This document shows positions 1-9,326 of a stretch of 64,000 nt of DNA, piece by piece. The stretch is from Solibacillus sp040274725 (GTDB taxonomy: Bacteria; Bacillota; Bacilli; Bacillales_A; Planococcaceae), in assembly GCA_040274725.1 (NCBI GenBank), contig JBEMAQ010000002.1, positions 62,001 through 126,000 on the forward strand, in the 5' to 3' direction. A program made the translations under genes and the position numbers. The notes under the pieces are model-generated. The model was not told the DNA's origin, did no database searches, and worked only from the letters and a program-made list of their open reading frames with translations. Numbering within the stretch: the stretch's first letter is position 1; each line of letters starts with the position of its first letter.

Positions 1-1166
1 CACGGACAGCGTTTGGTAAATTCGGCGGTGGCCTAGCAAGCTTAACGGCAAGCGATTTAGGGGCTGTAGCCATTAAAGGTGCAATGGAAAAAGCAAATAT
101 TTCAGTAGAGCAAATTGATGAAGTTATTTTTGGTACGGTACTGCAGGCAGGGCAAGGACAAATACCTTCCCGTCAGGCAAGTGCGAAGGCAGGTATTGGC
201 TGGGACGTTAAAACCGAAACGATTAATAAAGTATGTGCGTCTGGTATGCGCGCTGTGACGCTTGCGGATCAGCTCATTCGTTTAGGGGACGAGGAAGTGA
301 TTGTTGCAGGTGGTATGGAATCGATGTCGAACGCGCCGTACTATATGAAAGACGGGCGCTTTGGTTTACGTATGGGGGATGCGAGTATTGTTGACGGTAT
401 GATTTATGACGGACTTAGTTGTGCGTTTGATACGAAGCGTCCGCATATGGGTATATATGGCAACCAAACGGCTACGAAGTTTGATTTAACACGCGAGGTA
501 CAGGATGCGTGGGCGGTGCGCAGTCATCAGCTGGCGCTTACTGCAATCCAAGAAAGCAAGTTTGCGGAAGAAATTGTCGATGTCGTGATTCCACAACGAA
601 AAGGTGAACCAATCACGGTAAATGTTGACGAGGCACCAAGAGTAAACACAACATTGGAAACGCTTGCAAACTTGCGTCCGGCGTTTGACCGTGACGGCAC
701 AATAACAGCCGGTAATGCACCGGGAGTCAATGACGGGTCATGTGCACTTGTGTTAATGCGTGAGGAGCGCGCGGAAAAAGAAGGGCGTATACCACTTGCG
801 ACAATCGTTGCACATGCAGAAGTCGGTGTGGCACCAGAGGATTTTCCGCAAACGCCGGGGCTTGTCATTAATCAACTACTTGAGAAATCAGGGAAGACGT
901 TAGCGGATATTGATTTATTCGAAATTAATGAGGCATTTGCGGCAGTCGCACTTGTCAGTAGTCAGCTAGCTAATTTAGATGAAGCAAAGGTCAATGTAAA
1001 CGGCGGAGCCATTGCACTTGGGCATCCAATCGGAGCAAGTGGCGCAAGAATTATCTTAACACTTGCCTATGAACTAAGACGTCGGGGTGGCGGACTTGGT
1101 ATTGCCGCGATTTGTTCTGGTGGCGGTCAAGGTGATGCGATCTTAATCGAAGTAAAGGGGGAGTAA
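1..1166 (+). CDS. Acetyl-CoA C-acyltransferase (thiolase), 5'-truncated
   Basis: Thiolase of the beta-oxidation/acetoacetyl-CoA type. The reading frame is open from base 3 with no stop, so the true start lies upstream of the window; 387 codons are visible and only the first few residues are missing (thiolases are about 390 residues). All three catalytic signatures are present: the nucleophilic Cys in KVCASGMRA (bases 234-236), the His in GHPIGASGAR, and the second Cys in ICSGGGQGDA near the C-terminus. It would cleave 3-ketoacyl-CoA with CoA or condense two acetyl-CoA. It is the first visible gene of a tight operon with a 3-hydroxyacyl-CoA dehydrogenase and two acyl-CoA dehydrogenases. The chain-length preference cannot be read from sequence. 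Confidence 0.95.
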   Translation, partial: RTAFGKFGGGLASLTASDLGAVAIKGAMEKANISVEQIDEVIFGTVLQAGQGQIPSRQASAKAGIGWDVKTETINKVCASGMRAVTLADQLIRLGDEEVIVAGGMESMSNAPYYMKDGRFGLRMGDASIVDGMIYDGLSCAFDTKRPHMGIYGNQTATKFDLTREVQDAWAVRSHQLALTAIQESKFAEEIVDVVIPQRKGEPITVNVDEAPRVNTTLETLANLRPAFDRDGTITAGNAPGVNDGSCALVLMREERAEKEGRIPLATIVAHAEVGVAPEDFPQTPGLVINQLLEKSGKTLADIDLFEINEAFAAVALVSSQLANLDEAKVNVNGGAIALGHPIGASGARIILTLAYELRRRGGGLGIAAICSGGGQGDAILIEVKGE

Positions 1167-1172
1167 GAGAAA

Positions 1173-2024
1173 ATGGCAATTCATACAGTGATGGTGGTCG
1201 GTGCCGGACAGATGGGGTCTGGGATCGCACAGGTTTGTGCAACAGCTGGTTATAAGGTGATTTTAAATGATATGAAACAGGAGTTTTTTGAGCGTGGTTT
1301 AGCGACGATTACAGCGAATTTACAGCGGGATGTAACGAAAGCGCGTAAAACGGCTGAGGAAATGCAGTCGATTTTAGCGCGCATTACGATGTCGCTTAGC
1401 TTGGAGGATGCGAAGGATGCAGATGTTGTCATTGAGGCAGCGGTCGAAAATATGCAAATTAAGCAAAGTATTTTCAAGCAGCTAGATGAAATTACACCAG
1501 AAACGACTATTTTAGCAACAAATACATCGAGCTTACCAATTACAGAGCTTGCGGCGGTGACGAATCGCCCTGAAAAAGTCATTGGGATGCACTTTATGAA
1601 TCCGGTGCCTGTGATGCCACTTGTGGAAATTATTCGTGGGCTTGCGACAAGTGATGACACATACAGCGAAATTGTTGAAATGACCGCTGAGATTGGTAAA
1701 ACAGGTGTCGAGGTCAATGATTATCCTGGATTTGTTGCCAATCGTATTTTACTGCCAATGATTAACGAGGCAATTTATACATTGTATGAGGGCGTGGCGA
1801 CGAAAGAGGCAATTGATGATGTGATGAAGCTTGGGATGAATCATCCGATGGGGCCACTGACGCTTGCTGATTTTATCGGGCTCGATACATGCCTCTCTAT
1901 TATGGAAATTTTACATGAAGGATTTGGCGATAGTAAGTACCGTCCATGTCCGCTTCTGCGCAAGTATGTGGCGGCTGGCTGGCTTGGCAAAAAATCGGGG
2001 CGCGGTTTTTATGTGTATGACTAG
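1173..2024 (+). CDS. 3-hydroxybutyryl-CoA dehydrogenase
   Basis: NAD-dependent oxidation of 3-hydroxyacyl-CoA to 3-ketoacyl-CoA, the step before thiolase. The 283-residue length is typical of the stand-alone enzyme (Hbd/MmgB type). The N-terminal Rossmann fold carries the dinucleotide-binding motif GAGQMGSGIA (about residues 10-19). The catalytic region has MHFMNPVPVMPLVEI, and the C-terminal helical domain starts around GFVANRILLPMINEA. The start six bases after the thiolase stop is supported by a purine-rich Shine-Dalgarno (AGGGGGAG) inside the thiolase end. It ends with the usual KKSGRGFY(V)YD motif. It is co-transcribed with its neighbours, judging from 6- and 12-base gaps. Confidence 0.95.
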   Translation: MAIHTVMVVGAGQMGSGIAQVCATAGYKVILNDMKQEFFERGLATITANLQRDVTKARKTAEEMQSILARITMSLSLEDAKDADVVIEAAVENMQIKQSIFKQLDEITPETTILATNTSSLPITELAAVTNRPEKVIGMHFMNPVPVMPLVEIIRGLATSDDTYSEIVEMTAEIGKTGVEVNDYPGFVANRILLPMINEAIYTLYEGVATKEAIDDVMKLGMNHPMGPLTLADFIGLDTCLSIMEILHEGFGDSKYRPCPLLRKYVAAGWLGKKSGRGFYVYD

Positions 2025-2036
2025 GAGGTATGCGTA

Positions 2037-3173
2037 ATGAATTTACGTTTTACCGAGGAGCAACTGATGATGCAAAGTATGGTGCGTGATTTTGCTGAAA
2101 CAGAAATTGCACCGTTTGTTGAGCAAATGGAGGCTGGCGAGTTCCCGCGCGCGATTTTAACGAAGATGGGCGAGCTCGGATTAATGGGGATTACGGTGCC
2201 AGAGCAGTACGGCGGTGCGGGGATGGATTTTACGTCGTACATCCTTGCGATTCACGAGCTCTCAAGGGTTAGCGCGGTTGTTGGTGTGATTTTGTCGGTA
2301 CATACATCGGTTGGCACCAATCCGATTCTTTATTTCGGCAATGATGCGCAAAAGCAGCGCTATATTCCAAAATTAGCGAGCGGTGACTATTTAGGCGCAT
2401 TTTGCTTAACCGAGCCGAGCGCAGGGAGTGATGCGGCTTCATTAAAAACGCGTGCAGTACGTGATGGTGACGACTATATACTAGACGGCTCAAAGGTGTT
2501 CATTACAAACGGCGGCGAGGCAGATCTTTATATTGTGTTTGCGGTGACAGAACCTGAACAAGGTACGCGCGGCATTTCAGCATTTATTGTGGAAAAGAAC
2601 ACGCCAGGCTTTATTGTTGGCAAGGACGAGAAAAAAATGGGGTTGCACGGCTCGCGTACTGTCCAGCTTACGTTTGAGGGGATGCGCGTGCCGAAAGAAA
2701 ATTTGCTCGGTGCTGAGGGCGAGGGCTTTAAAATTGCACTTGCGAATTTAAACGTCGGGCGCATCGGTATTGCCGCACAAAGCTTAGGCATTGCAGAGGC
2801 GGCACTTGAAGCGGCGACCGCGTATGCGAAAGAGCGCGTGCAGTTTGGCAAGCCGATTGCCCAGCAACAGGGCATTGGCTTTAAGCTTGCGGATATGGCA
2901 ACAAATACAGAGGCTGCAAAGCTACTCGTTTACCGGGCGGCGTCGCTACGTACACAGGGGGTACCTTGCGGGAAGGAGGCTTCAATGGCTAAGCTATTCG
3001 CCTCACAAACCGCAATGCAAAATGCCACGGACGCGATACAAGTATTTGGCGGCTACGGCTACACGGAGGATTATCCGGTTGAGCGCTATTTCCGCGACGC
3101 CAAGGTGACGCAAATTTACGAAGGCACAAGTGAGATTCAGCGCCTCGTTATTAGTAAGCATTTATTCACATGA
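2037..3173 (+). CDS. Acyl-CoA dehydrogenase (first of two paralogues)
   Basis: FAD-dependent alpha,beta-dehydrogenation of an acyl-CoA, passing electrons to electron-transfer flavoprotein. The 378-residue length, the LTEPSAGSDAAS segment of the middle domain and the C-terminal QIYEGTSEIQR motif with catalytic Glu362 are those of short-chain/butyryl-CoA dehydrogenases (MmgC/AcdA family). The Shine-Dalgarno AGGAGGT overlaps the upstream stop, so translation is probably coupled. Codon choice here is rich in GCG and CGC, noticeably more GC-rich at third positions than the next paralogue, although both are intact. Whether it prefers straight or branched acyl-CoA is not decidable from sequence. Confidence 0.93.
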   Translation: MNLRFTEEQLMMQSMVRDFAETEIAPFVEQMEAGEFPRAILTKMGELGLMGITVPEQYGGAGMDFTSYILAIHELSRVSAVVGVILSVHTSVGTNPILYFGNDAQKQRYIPKLASGDYLGAFCLTEPSAGSDAASLKTRAVRDGDDYILDGSKVFITNGGEADLYIVFAVTEPEQGTRGISAFIVEKNTPGFIVGKDEKKMGLHGSRTVQLTFEGMRVPKENLLGAEGEGFKIALANLNVGRIGIAAQSLGIAEAALEAATAYAKERVQFGKPIAQQQGIGFKLADMATNTEAAKLLVYRAASLRTQGVPCGKEASMAKLFASQTAMQNATDAIQVFGGYGYTEDYPVERYFRDAKVTQIYEGTSEIQRLVISKHLFT

Positions 3174-3227
3174 GCACCGCAGTTATGCGTTGTATATAAA
3201 TAGAACATACAAAGGGGAAAAGAGACT

Positions 3228-4364
3228 ATGAACTTCCAACTATCAGAAGAGCATGAACAATTACGCGAAATGATTCGCGATTTTGCAGAAAATGAGGTAG
3301 CACCATCTGCGGAGCACCGTGATGAGTATGAGGAATTTGACCGCGGAATTTTCGATAAAATGGCGGAACTTGGCTTAACAGGTATTCCGTGGCCAGAGGA
3401 GTACGGCGGCGCAGGCTTTGACTATCTTGCATATTGCATCGCGGTTGAGGAATTATCGCGTGTATGTGCATCAACAGGTGTAACGTTATCGGCACATACT
3501 TCACTTGCAGGCTGGCCGATATACAAGTTCGGTAACGAGGAGCAAAAGCAAAAATACCTTCGCCCAATGGCAGAAGGCAAAAAAATCGGTGCGTACGGCT
3601 TAACTGAGGCCGGCTCTGGGTCTGACGCTGGTGGGATGAAAACATACGCAGTGCGTGATGGCGAGGATTATATTTTAAATGGCTCGAAAATTTTCATTAC
3701 AAACGGTGGGGTTGCGGATATTTATGTTGTGTTTGCGGTAACGGACCCAGAAGCGAGAAATAGCACATCTGCATTTATCGTCGAGGCAGATTTCCCAGGT
3801 TTCTCTGTAGGGAAGAAGGAGAAAAAGCTAGGGATTCGTTCATCACCAACGACGGAAATTATTTTCGACAACTGCCGTGTGCCAGCAGAAAACTTACTTG
3901 GTGCTGAAGGGGACGGCTTTAAAGTCGCAATGCAAACATTAGATGGTGGCCGTAACGGCATTGCTGCACAGGCTGTTGGTATCGCACAGGGTGCATTAGA
4001 TGCAGCGGTGGACTACGCAAAAGAGCGTGTACAATTCGGTAAACCAATTGCTGCGAATCAAGGTATTTCATTCAAATTAGCAGATATGGCGACACAAATT
4101 GAAGCATCACGCTTACTGACGTACCAAGCAGCATGGCTTGAGTCAAACAATCTACCATACGGCAAGGCATCTGCAATGGCGAAGCTCTTAGCAGGTGACA
4201 CGGCGATGAGCGTTACAACAGAGGCGGTACAAGTATTTGGTGGCTACGGCTATACGAAGGATTACCCAGTAGAGCGCTATATGCGCGATGCGAAAATTAC
4301 GCAAATTTATGAGGGTACACAGGAAATTCAACGTCTTGTTATCTCTCGTATGCTAACGAAATAA
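3228..4364 (+). CDS. Acyl-CoA dehydrogenase (second paralogue)
   Basis: Second FAD acyl-CoA dehydrogenase of the operon, also 378 residues, with LTEAGSGSDAGG and the catalytic Glu362 in QIYEGTQEIQR. It is clearly homologous to the preceding gene but diverged in the substrate-facing middle region (for example HTSLAGWPIYKFGNEEQ), so the pair probably handles different acyl chains. AcdA of B. subtilis lies at the same chromosomal place just upstream of rpoE. A Shine-Dalgarno AAAGGGGA lies in the 54-base gap. Its stop codon overlaps the start of the TetR gene by one base (TAATG), so the regulator is translationally coupled to it. Confidence 0.93.
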   Translation: MNFQLSEEHEQLREMIRDFAENEVAPSAEHRDEYEEFDRGIFDKMAELGLTGIPWPEEYGGAGFDYLAYCIAVEELSRVCASTGVTLSAHTSLAGWPIYKFGNEEQKQKYLRPMAEGKKIGAYGLTEAGSGSDAGGMKTYAVRDGEDYILNGSKIFITNGGVADIYVVFAVTDPEARNSTSAFIVEADFPGFSVGKKEKKLGIRSSPTTEIIFDNCRVPAENLLGAEGDGFKVAMQTLDGGRNGIAAQAVGIAQGALDAAVDYAKERVQFGKPIAANQGISFKLADMATQIEASRLLTYQAAWLESNNLPYGKASAMAKLLAGDTAMSVTTEAVQVFGGYGYTKDYPVERYMRDAKITQIYEGTQEIQRLVISRMLTK

Positions 4365-4990
4365 TGCATGAGGACAGATTAACTGTCCCAACCTCTGTTA
4401 AGGATGAGCAATTAATCGAAGTACGCCGCAAGCAAATTGTGCAGGCTGGGGTGCAGCTATTTAAGGAAAAAGGCTTTCACCGTGCCACGACGCGCGAAAT
4501 TGCGAAGCTCGCGGGATTTAGTATCGGCACGCTGTATGAATATGTGCGCACGAAGGAAGATGTATTATACCTTGTTTGTGACAGCATTTTCCTTGAAGTG
4601 ATGAAAAAGCTGGATGCCTTTCCCGCGCAGGCGACGACGGTGGAGAGTTTAAAAGAAGCGATTCGCCAATATTTCTTACTGATTGACAGCATGCCAGATG
4701 AGTTTACGATTATGTACCAGGAAACGAAGTCATTGCCAAAAGAGGCGATGCATTATGTACTCGACAAAGAGCTTGAGATGGTTGCGGTATTTGAGAAAAT
4801 TTTGCGTAGTTGTCATGAGGCAAAGTGCATCCAGCTAGAGGAGGACGAAATTTATTTGATGGCCAACCGCATCGTCATTCAAGGGCAAGCATGGGCGTTC
4901 CGGAAGTGGGCATTGCAAAAGCGTTATACCATTGAGCGTTATATTGAGATTCAAACGAAGATGTTTTTACAAGGCATAGTGTCTACTTAA
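4364..4990 (+). CDS. TetR/AcrR family regulator of the acyl-CoA operon
   Basis: DNA-binding repressor of 208 residues. The N-terminal helix-turn-helix spans about residues 20-75 and contains the family pattern ATTREIAKLAGFSIGTLYEY. The C-terminal domain (about 80-208) would bind an effector, probably an acyl-CoA by analogy with FadR-type TetR regulators of Bacillales; that is inference. The ATG overlaps the stop of the acyl-CoA dehydrogenase, so it is the last gene of the operon and probably regulates it. A strong terminator follows at 5006, separating it from icmF. Confidence 0.88.
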   Translation: MHEDRLTVPTSVKDEQLIEVRRKQIVQAGVQLFKEKGFHRATTREIAKLAGFSIGTLYEYVRTKEDVLYLVCDSIFLEVMKKLDAFPAQATTVESLKEAIRQYFLLIDSMPDEFTIMYQETKSLPKEAMHYVLDKELEMVAVFEKILRSCHEAKCIQLEEDEIYLMANRIVIQGQAWAFRKWALQKRYTIERYIEIQTKMFLQGIVST

Positions 4991-5005
4991 AAATTGATTT
5001 GAAAA

Positions 5006-5058
5006 CCGCCGTGTAGAAGCAACGAATTTTAGTTGCTGCTACACGGCGGATTTTTATT
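5006..5058 (+). terminator. Rho-independent terminator of the acyl-CoA operon
   Basis: A long stem pairs CCGCCGTGTAG plus AGCAAC on the left (from 5006) with GTTGCT plus CTACACGGCGG on the right (ending 5049). A T-rich run follows. It closes the thiolase-to-tetR operon just before icmF. Confidence 0.9.
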
Positions 5059-5085
5059 ATTTTGACATACAAAGGGGAGATTTTT

Positions 5086-8000
5086 ATGACAAAGGTGGCA
5101 GTATATCAAGCAACAAATCACGTACGTTTTGTGACGGCGTCGAGTCTTTTTGATGGGCATGATGCATCGGTAAATATTATTCGTCGTATTTTACAGGCGA
5201 GCGGCGCGGAAGTTATTCATCTTGGGCATAATCGCTCGGTCGAGGAGGTTGTCAACGCGGCCATTCAGGAGGACGCGCAAGGCATTGCGGTATCGAGCTA
5301 TCAGGGTGGACATATGGAATATTTCAAATATATGTACGACCTGCTGCGTGAAAAGGGTGCACCGCATATTAAAATTTTCGGCGGCGGCGGTGGTGTTATT
5401 TTGCCAAAGGAAATTAAGGAATTGCATGATTACGGTATTTCAGGGTTGTTTTCATCTGATGATGGCCGTGCGCTCGGGCTTCAAGGAATGATTAATGTCA
5501 AAATGGAACAGTCAGATTTTTCAACGTTAGCAGGGGGATACGTTGAAAAATTAGCCGAGCTATCACCAGAGCGTCCGGAAATTTTGGCGAATTTAATTAC
5601 CGCTGCGGAAAACGGTGGCTCCTCAGAAATTGATGCGATGCTAGTATCGGCACGTGCACAGTCAAAAAATACGCCAGTAATCGGTATTACGGGTACAGGT
5701 GGCGCAGGGAAATCATCCTTAACAGATGAACTTATTCGCCGTTTTTTGCGTGAGTTCCCAGACAAAAGAATCGCGATTTTATCCATTGACCCGACGAAGC
5801 AAAAAACGGGTGGGGCCCTGCTTGGTGACCGTATTCGTATGAACGCAATTTTCAATGAGCGTGTGTATATGCGTAGCCTAGCAACGCGCGGCTCGCGTAC
5901 GGAGTTATCTGCATCAATTGGGGATGTACTTGATATTGTACGCGCGGCTGGATTTGATGTGATTTTTGTTGAGACAAGCGGCATTGGTCAAGGGGATGCA
6001 GAAATTATTAATTATACGGATTTAGCGCTGTATGTGATGACAAGTGAATTTGGTGCACCAACACAACTTGAAAAAATCGATATGATTGATTATGCGGACA
6101 TTATTGCGATTAATAAATTTGAGCGAAAAGGTTCAGAAGATGCACTACGCCAGGTGCAAAAACAAATGCAACGTTCACGTGAATTGTGGGAGGAGCCGCT
6201 AGACACGATGCCTGTCTACGGCACGATTGCGTCACAGTTTAATGACAAAGGGACAAACGCCCTGTTTGCCGCGCTTGTAGCGAAAATGAATGAAAAATTT
6301 GAGCTAGGCTGGCAAACGCAGTATGACACCTTAGCAAAAACGCAAAAGCAAAATGTTATCATTCCAAATGATCGCCGCTATTATTTACGCGAAATTTCGG
6401 ATGCGGTGCGCACGTATCACGACAAGGCGTGTCAGCAGGCACAGTTTGCGACGAAACTGTATCAGCTAGAGGGGACTAAGGCACAATTAGCAGAAAAGGA
6501 AACAGCGCTACATGCTTCAATCGATACACTGATTGAATCGGTCAAGCAGGAATTAACAGCGGAGACGAAGCAGATTTTAGCGAACTGGGAAACATTAAAA
6601 GAGGCGTATTCGGGTGATGAGTTTGTTACGAAAGTACGTGATAAAGAAATTCGTACATTGCTCACAACGACATCGCTATCCGGTCTTAAAATTCCGAAAG
6701 TAGTCTTACCGAAATTTAAAGATTACGGCGAAATCATTCGTTTCGTCTATGCGGAAAATGTGCCAGGCGCATTCCCGTTTACAGCGGGCGTATTCCCGTT
6801 CAAGCGTGAAGGTGAGGACCCGAAGCGTCAGTTTGCGGGGGAGGGCACACCGGAGCGCACGAATCGTCGTTTCCACTATTTATCGAAAAACGATGATGCG
6901 AAGCGTTTATCAACGGCGTTTGATTCGGTGACATTGTACGGCGAGGACCCAGATGTGCGCCCTGATATTTACGGTAAGGTCGGCGAATCGGGTGTGAATA
7001 TTTGCACGCTTGAAGATATGAAAAAGCTATATGACGGCTTTGATTTATGTGCGCCGAGTACGTCGGTATCGATGACAATTAATGGGCCAGCGCCGATCAT
7101 ACTCGCGATGTTTATGAATACAGCGATTGATCAGCAAGTGAAAATCGCTGAGGAAAAATTTGGCCGTACGCTTTCGGTGGAAGAATTTACACAGGTACGC
7201 AGTCAGACATTACAAACAGTACGCGGCACGGTACAGGCGGATATTTTAAAAGAGGACCAAGGACAAAATACGTGCATTTTTAGCACGGAATTCGCATTGC
7301 GTATGATGGGTGATATTCAGCAGTACTTCATTGATGAGAAAGTACGTAATTATTATTCTGTTTCGATTTCCGGCTACCATATTGCTGAGGCGGGTGCGAA
7401 TCCGATTAGCCAGATCGCGTTTACACTCGCAAACGGCTTTACGTATGTCGAGTACTATTTAAGTCGTGGCATGCATATTGATGACTTTGCGCCGAATTTA
7501 AGCTTCTTCTTCTCGAACGGCTTAGATCCGGAGTATACAGTTATTGGTCGTGTGGCGCGTCGCATTTGGGCGGTCGTAATGCGCGAGAAATACGGTGCGA
7601 ATGAGCGCTCGCAAAAACTGAAATATCATATTCAAACGTCAGGCCGTAGCCTGCACGCACAGGAAATTGATTTTAATGATATTCGTACAACACTTCAGGC
7701 ATTAATGGCCTTGCAGGATAACTGTAACTCACTCCATACAAATGCATACGATGAGGCGATTACGACGCCTACTGAGGAATCTGTACGCCGCGCGATGGCG
7801 ATTCAAATGATTATTACGAAGGAGCATGGCTTATCAAAAAATGAAAATCCACTACAAGGCGCATTCATTATTGAGGAGCTGACAGATTTAGTCGAGCAGG
7901 CAGTGCTTGAAGAGTTTGACCGACTGGATGACCGTGGCGGTGTACTGGGTGCGATGGAGACTCAGTATCAGCGCGGCAAAATCCAGGAGGAATCGATGCA

Positions 8001-8328
8001 TTATGAGCACCTGAAGCATTCAGGTGAGCTGCCGATTATTGGTGTGAATACGTACTTAAATCCAAATCCGCCGTCAGAGGATATGATGAACTCAATGGAA
8101 ATTGCGCGTGCGACAAAGGAAGAAAAGGATGCGCAAATTACGAATTTACAGACATTCTGGAAAGCGCATACCGATACATCCGAACAAGCATTAGCGAAAT
8201 TGCAGCAAGTAGCAATGAGCGGCGGGAATTTATTTGCAGAGCTGATGGAAACGGTAAATGTTGCAAGTCTTGGTCAAATTACGCAGGCCTTGTACGAGGT
8301 TGGCGGGCAGTATCGTCGTAATATGTAG
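5086..8328 (+). CDS. icmF: Fused isobutyryl-CoA mutase (B12 + G-protein chaperone + mutase)
   Basis: Adenosylcobalamin-dependent acyl-CoA mutase in the fused IcmF architecture, 1080 residues. Order: an N-terminal B12-binding domain (about 1-130, with the cobalamin-ligand motif FDGHDAS at 22-28), a MeaB-like P-loop GTPase chaperone (about 195-420, Walker A GTGGAGKS at 203-210), a linker, and the large TIM-barrel mutase domain (about 530-1080, with ISGYHIAEAGA). IcmF interconverts isobutyryl- and n-butyryl-CoA, and some members act on pivalyl- or isovaleryl-CoA; the precise substrate is not settled here. ATG 5086 follows AAAGGGGAG; an in-frame TTG at 5062 overlaps the terminator and is unlikely. 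The context with acyl-CoA dehydrogenases fits branched-chain acyl-CoA catabolism. Confidence 0.95.
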   Translation: MTKVAVYQATNHVRFVTASSLFDGHDASVNIIRRILQASGAEVIHLGHNRSVEEVVNAAIQEDAQGIAVSSYQGGHMEYFKYMYDLLREKGAPHIKIFGGGGGVILPKEIKELHDYGISGLFSSDDGRALGLQGMINVKMEQSDFSTLAGGYVEKLAELSPERPEILANLITAAENGGSSEIDAMLVSARAQSKNTPVIGITGTGGAGKSSLTDELIRRFLREFPDKRIAILSIDPTKQKTGGALLGDRIRMNAIFNERVYMRSLATRGSRTELSASIGDVLDIVRAAGFDVIFVETSGIGQGDAEIINYTDLALYVMTSEFGAPTQLEKIDMIDYADIIAINKFERKGSEDALRQVQKQMQRSRELWEEPLDTMPVYGTIASQFNDKGTNALFAALVAKMNEKFELGWQTQYDTLAKTQKQNVIIPNDRRYYLREISDAVRTYHDKACQQAQFATKLYQLEGTKAQLAEKETALHASIDTLIESVKQELTAETKQILANWETLKEAYSGDEFVTKVRDKEIRTLLTTTSLSGLKIPKVVLPKFKDYGEIIRFVYAENVPGAFPFTAGVFPFKREGEDPKRQFAGEGTPERTNRRFHYLSKNDDAKRLSTAFDSVTLYGEDPDVRPDIYGKVGESGVNICTLEDMKKLYDGFDLCAPSTSVSMTINGPAPIILAMFMNTAIDQQVKIAEEKFGRTLSVEEFTQVRSQTLQTVRGTVQADILKEDQGQNTCIFSTEFALRMMGDIQQYFIDEKVRNYYSVSISGYHIAEAGANPISQIAFTLANGFTYVEYYLSRGMHIDDFAPNLSFFFSNGLDPEYTVIGRVARRIWAVVMREKYGANERSQKLKYHIQTSGRSLHAQEIDFNDIRTTLQALMALQDNCNSLHTNAYDEAITTPTEESVRRAMAIQMIITKEHGLSKNENPLQGAFIIEELTDLVEQAVLEEFDRLDDRGGVLGAMETQYQRGKIQEESMHYEHLKHSGELPIIGVNTYLNPNPPSEDMMNSMEIARATKEEKDAQITNLQTFWKAHTDTSEQALAKLQQVAMSGGNLFAELMETVNVASLGQITQALYEVGGQYRRNM

Positions 8329-8462
8329 TAAAAAGCTAGGGAATAAAAAGTTTTTGCTAATAAAATGCCGAATTTACTGAATTTGAGTAAAAAACAATAA
8401 AAATCAAGCGTTTTTACATTCTTTTCGTTATACTTAGTATACAAAAAAAGGAGGAGAGCGCG

Positions 8463-8621
8463 GTGGCACAATATTATCATTACCTTGTTATTTTAGCGTG
8501 TTTAATTGCGACCTTCTACTTGTATAACAAGCAATTAGCAGCAATCCCGCTCCTTCTTTTATCAGCATTTTTGTTTTTTTTAGGCTATAAAGAATTGTCA
8601 AAATTAAAAAACAAGAAATGA
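8463..8621 (+). CDS. Small membrane protein, 52 residues, unknown function
   Basis: A short frame with GTG start directly behind an excellent Shine-Dalgarno (AAAGGAGGAG, 8447-8456). The 52-residue product begins MAQYYHYLVILACLIATF and has two hydrophobic stretches (about 6-19 and 27-42) separated by YNKQLA. It ends in a Lys-rich tail (LKNKK), so it would be a small inner-membrane hairpin with cytoplasmic tail. It stands alone between icmF and rpoE. I do not recognise the family. The strong ribosome binding site and membrane pattern support it as a real gene. Confidence 0.65.
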   Translation: MAQYYHYLVILACLIATFYLYNKQLAAIPLLLLSAFLFFLGYKELSKLKNKK

Positions 8622-8699
8622 AACTAGCATAGTAGTAGCATGTTTGTATATAATGGGTATTATGCTTAAGATTTGAGTGAAAGAAAGGACGTGCACGAT

Positions 8700-9260
8700 T
8701 TGAACCTTCGTGATATGACACAAGAACAATTAGTGGAAGAATCGTTAATCGAATTAGCCCACACAATTTTAGAAGATAAAAAGCAAGCAATGCAATTTAA
8801 TGATTTAGTGAAAGCTATTCAGGCTGTAAATGGTATGGCAGAAGAGGAACTAAAATCTCGTCTGTTACAATTTTACACGGATTTAAATATTGAAGGCCGA
8901 TTCCTTTTAAATCAAGAAAATGGCTGGGGACTTCGAGAGTGGTACAAAGTAGAAACAATCGAAGAAGAAACAGCACCAACAGTAAAGGCTCGTAAGAAGA
9001 AGTCTAAAGCGGTTGCGGATGAAGAAGAGGATTTAGTAGATCTTGATGAAGAAGATATTGTCTTTGAAGAAGACTTCGATGAATTTATCGAAGAAGAAGA
9101 GGAAGACGTGGAAGATATCGACTTTGTAGAAGCGGACATTGAAGATTTAGATGCAGAAATCGATGAAGAGTTAATCGAAGAAGAAGACGGCTTCATTATT
9201 GAAGATGAAGAGTCAGATGAAGATGAGTTAGAAGAAGAAGACGAAAATACGTTAAAATAA
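8700..9260 (+). CDS. rpoE: RNA polymerase delta subunit
   Basis: Delta factor of Gram-positive RNA polymerase, which speeds enzyme recycling and alters open-complex stability. The N-terminal globular domain (about 1-90) has the family segments LIELAHTILED, QFYTDLNIEGRFL and GWGLREWY. From about residue 100 the protein is an almost pure Asp/Glu tail after a basic KARKKKSKA patch, exactly the delta layout. I chose TTG 8700 (protein begins with NLRDMTQEQL) because this matches the length of the B. subtilis N-terminus and is preceded by GAAAGGA. An upstream in-frame TTG at 8673 would add nine residues and cannot be excluded. A TATAAT -10 lies at 8649-8654. Confidence 0.94.
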   Translation: MNLRDMTQEQLVEESLIELAHTILEDKKQAMQFNDLVKAIQAVNGMAEEELKSRLLQFYTDLNIEGRFLLNQENGWGLREWYKVETIEEETAPTVKARKKKSKAVADEEEDLVDLDEEDIVFEEDFDEFIEEEEEDVEDIDFVEADIEDLDAEIDEELIEEEDGFIIEDEESDEDELEEEDENTLK

Positions 9261-9287
9261 TTTGATTTATTTTAAAATGAAAAATCC

Positions 9288-9326
9288 TTGACTTCTAATT
9301 CAGTTAGTAATAATCTTTTATTTGGG
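9288..9326 (+). promoter_or_regulatory. pyrG promoter (sigma-A)
   Basis: TTGACT (9288-9293), a 17-base spacer, and TAATCT (9311-9316). Seven bases later comes GGGCT (from 9324), which is the transcription start expected for a CTP-regulated pyrG transcript. Confidence 0.82.

Noticed and set aside
8912..9196. A long minus-strand frame opposite rpoE giving a Ser/Lys-rich protein.
   Set aside because: It is the complement of the Asp/Glu codons of the delta tail, has no ribosome binding site, and resembles nothing.
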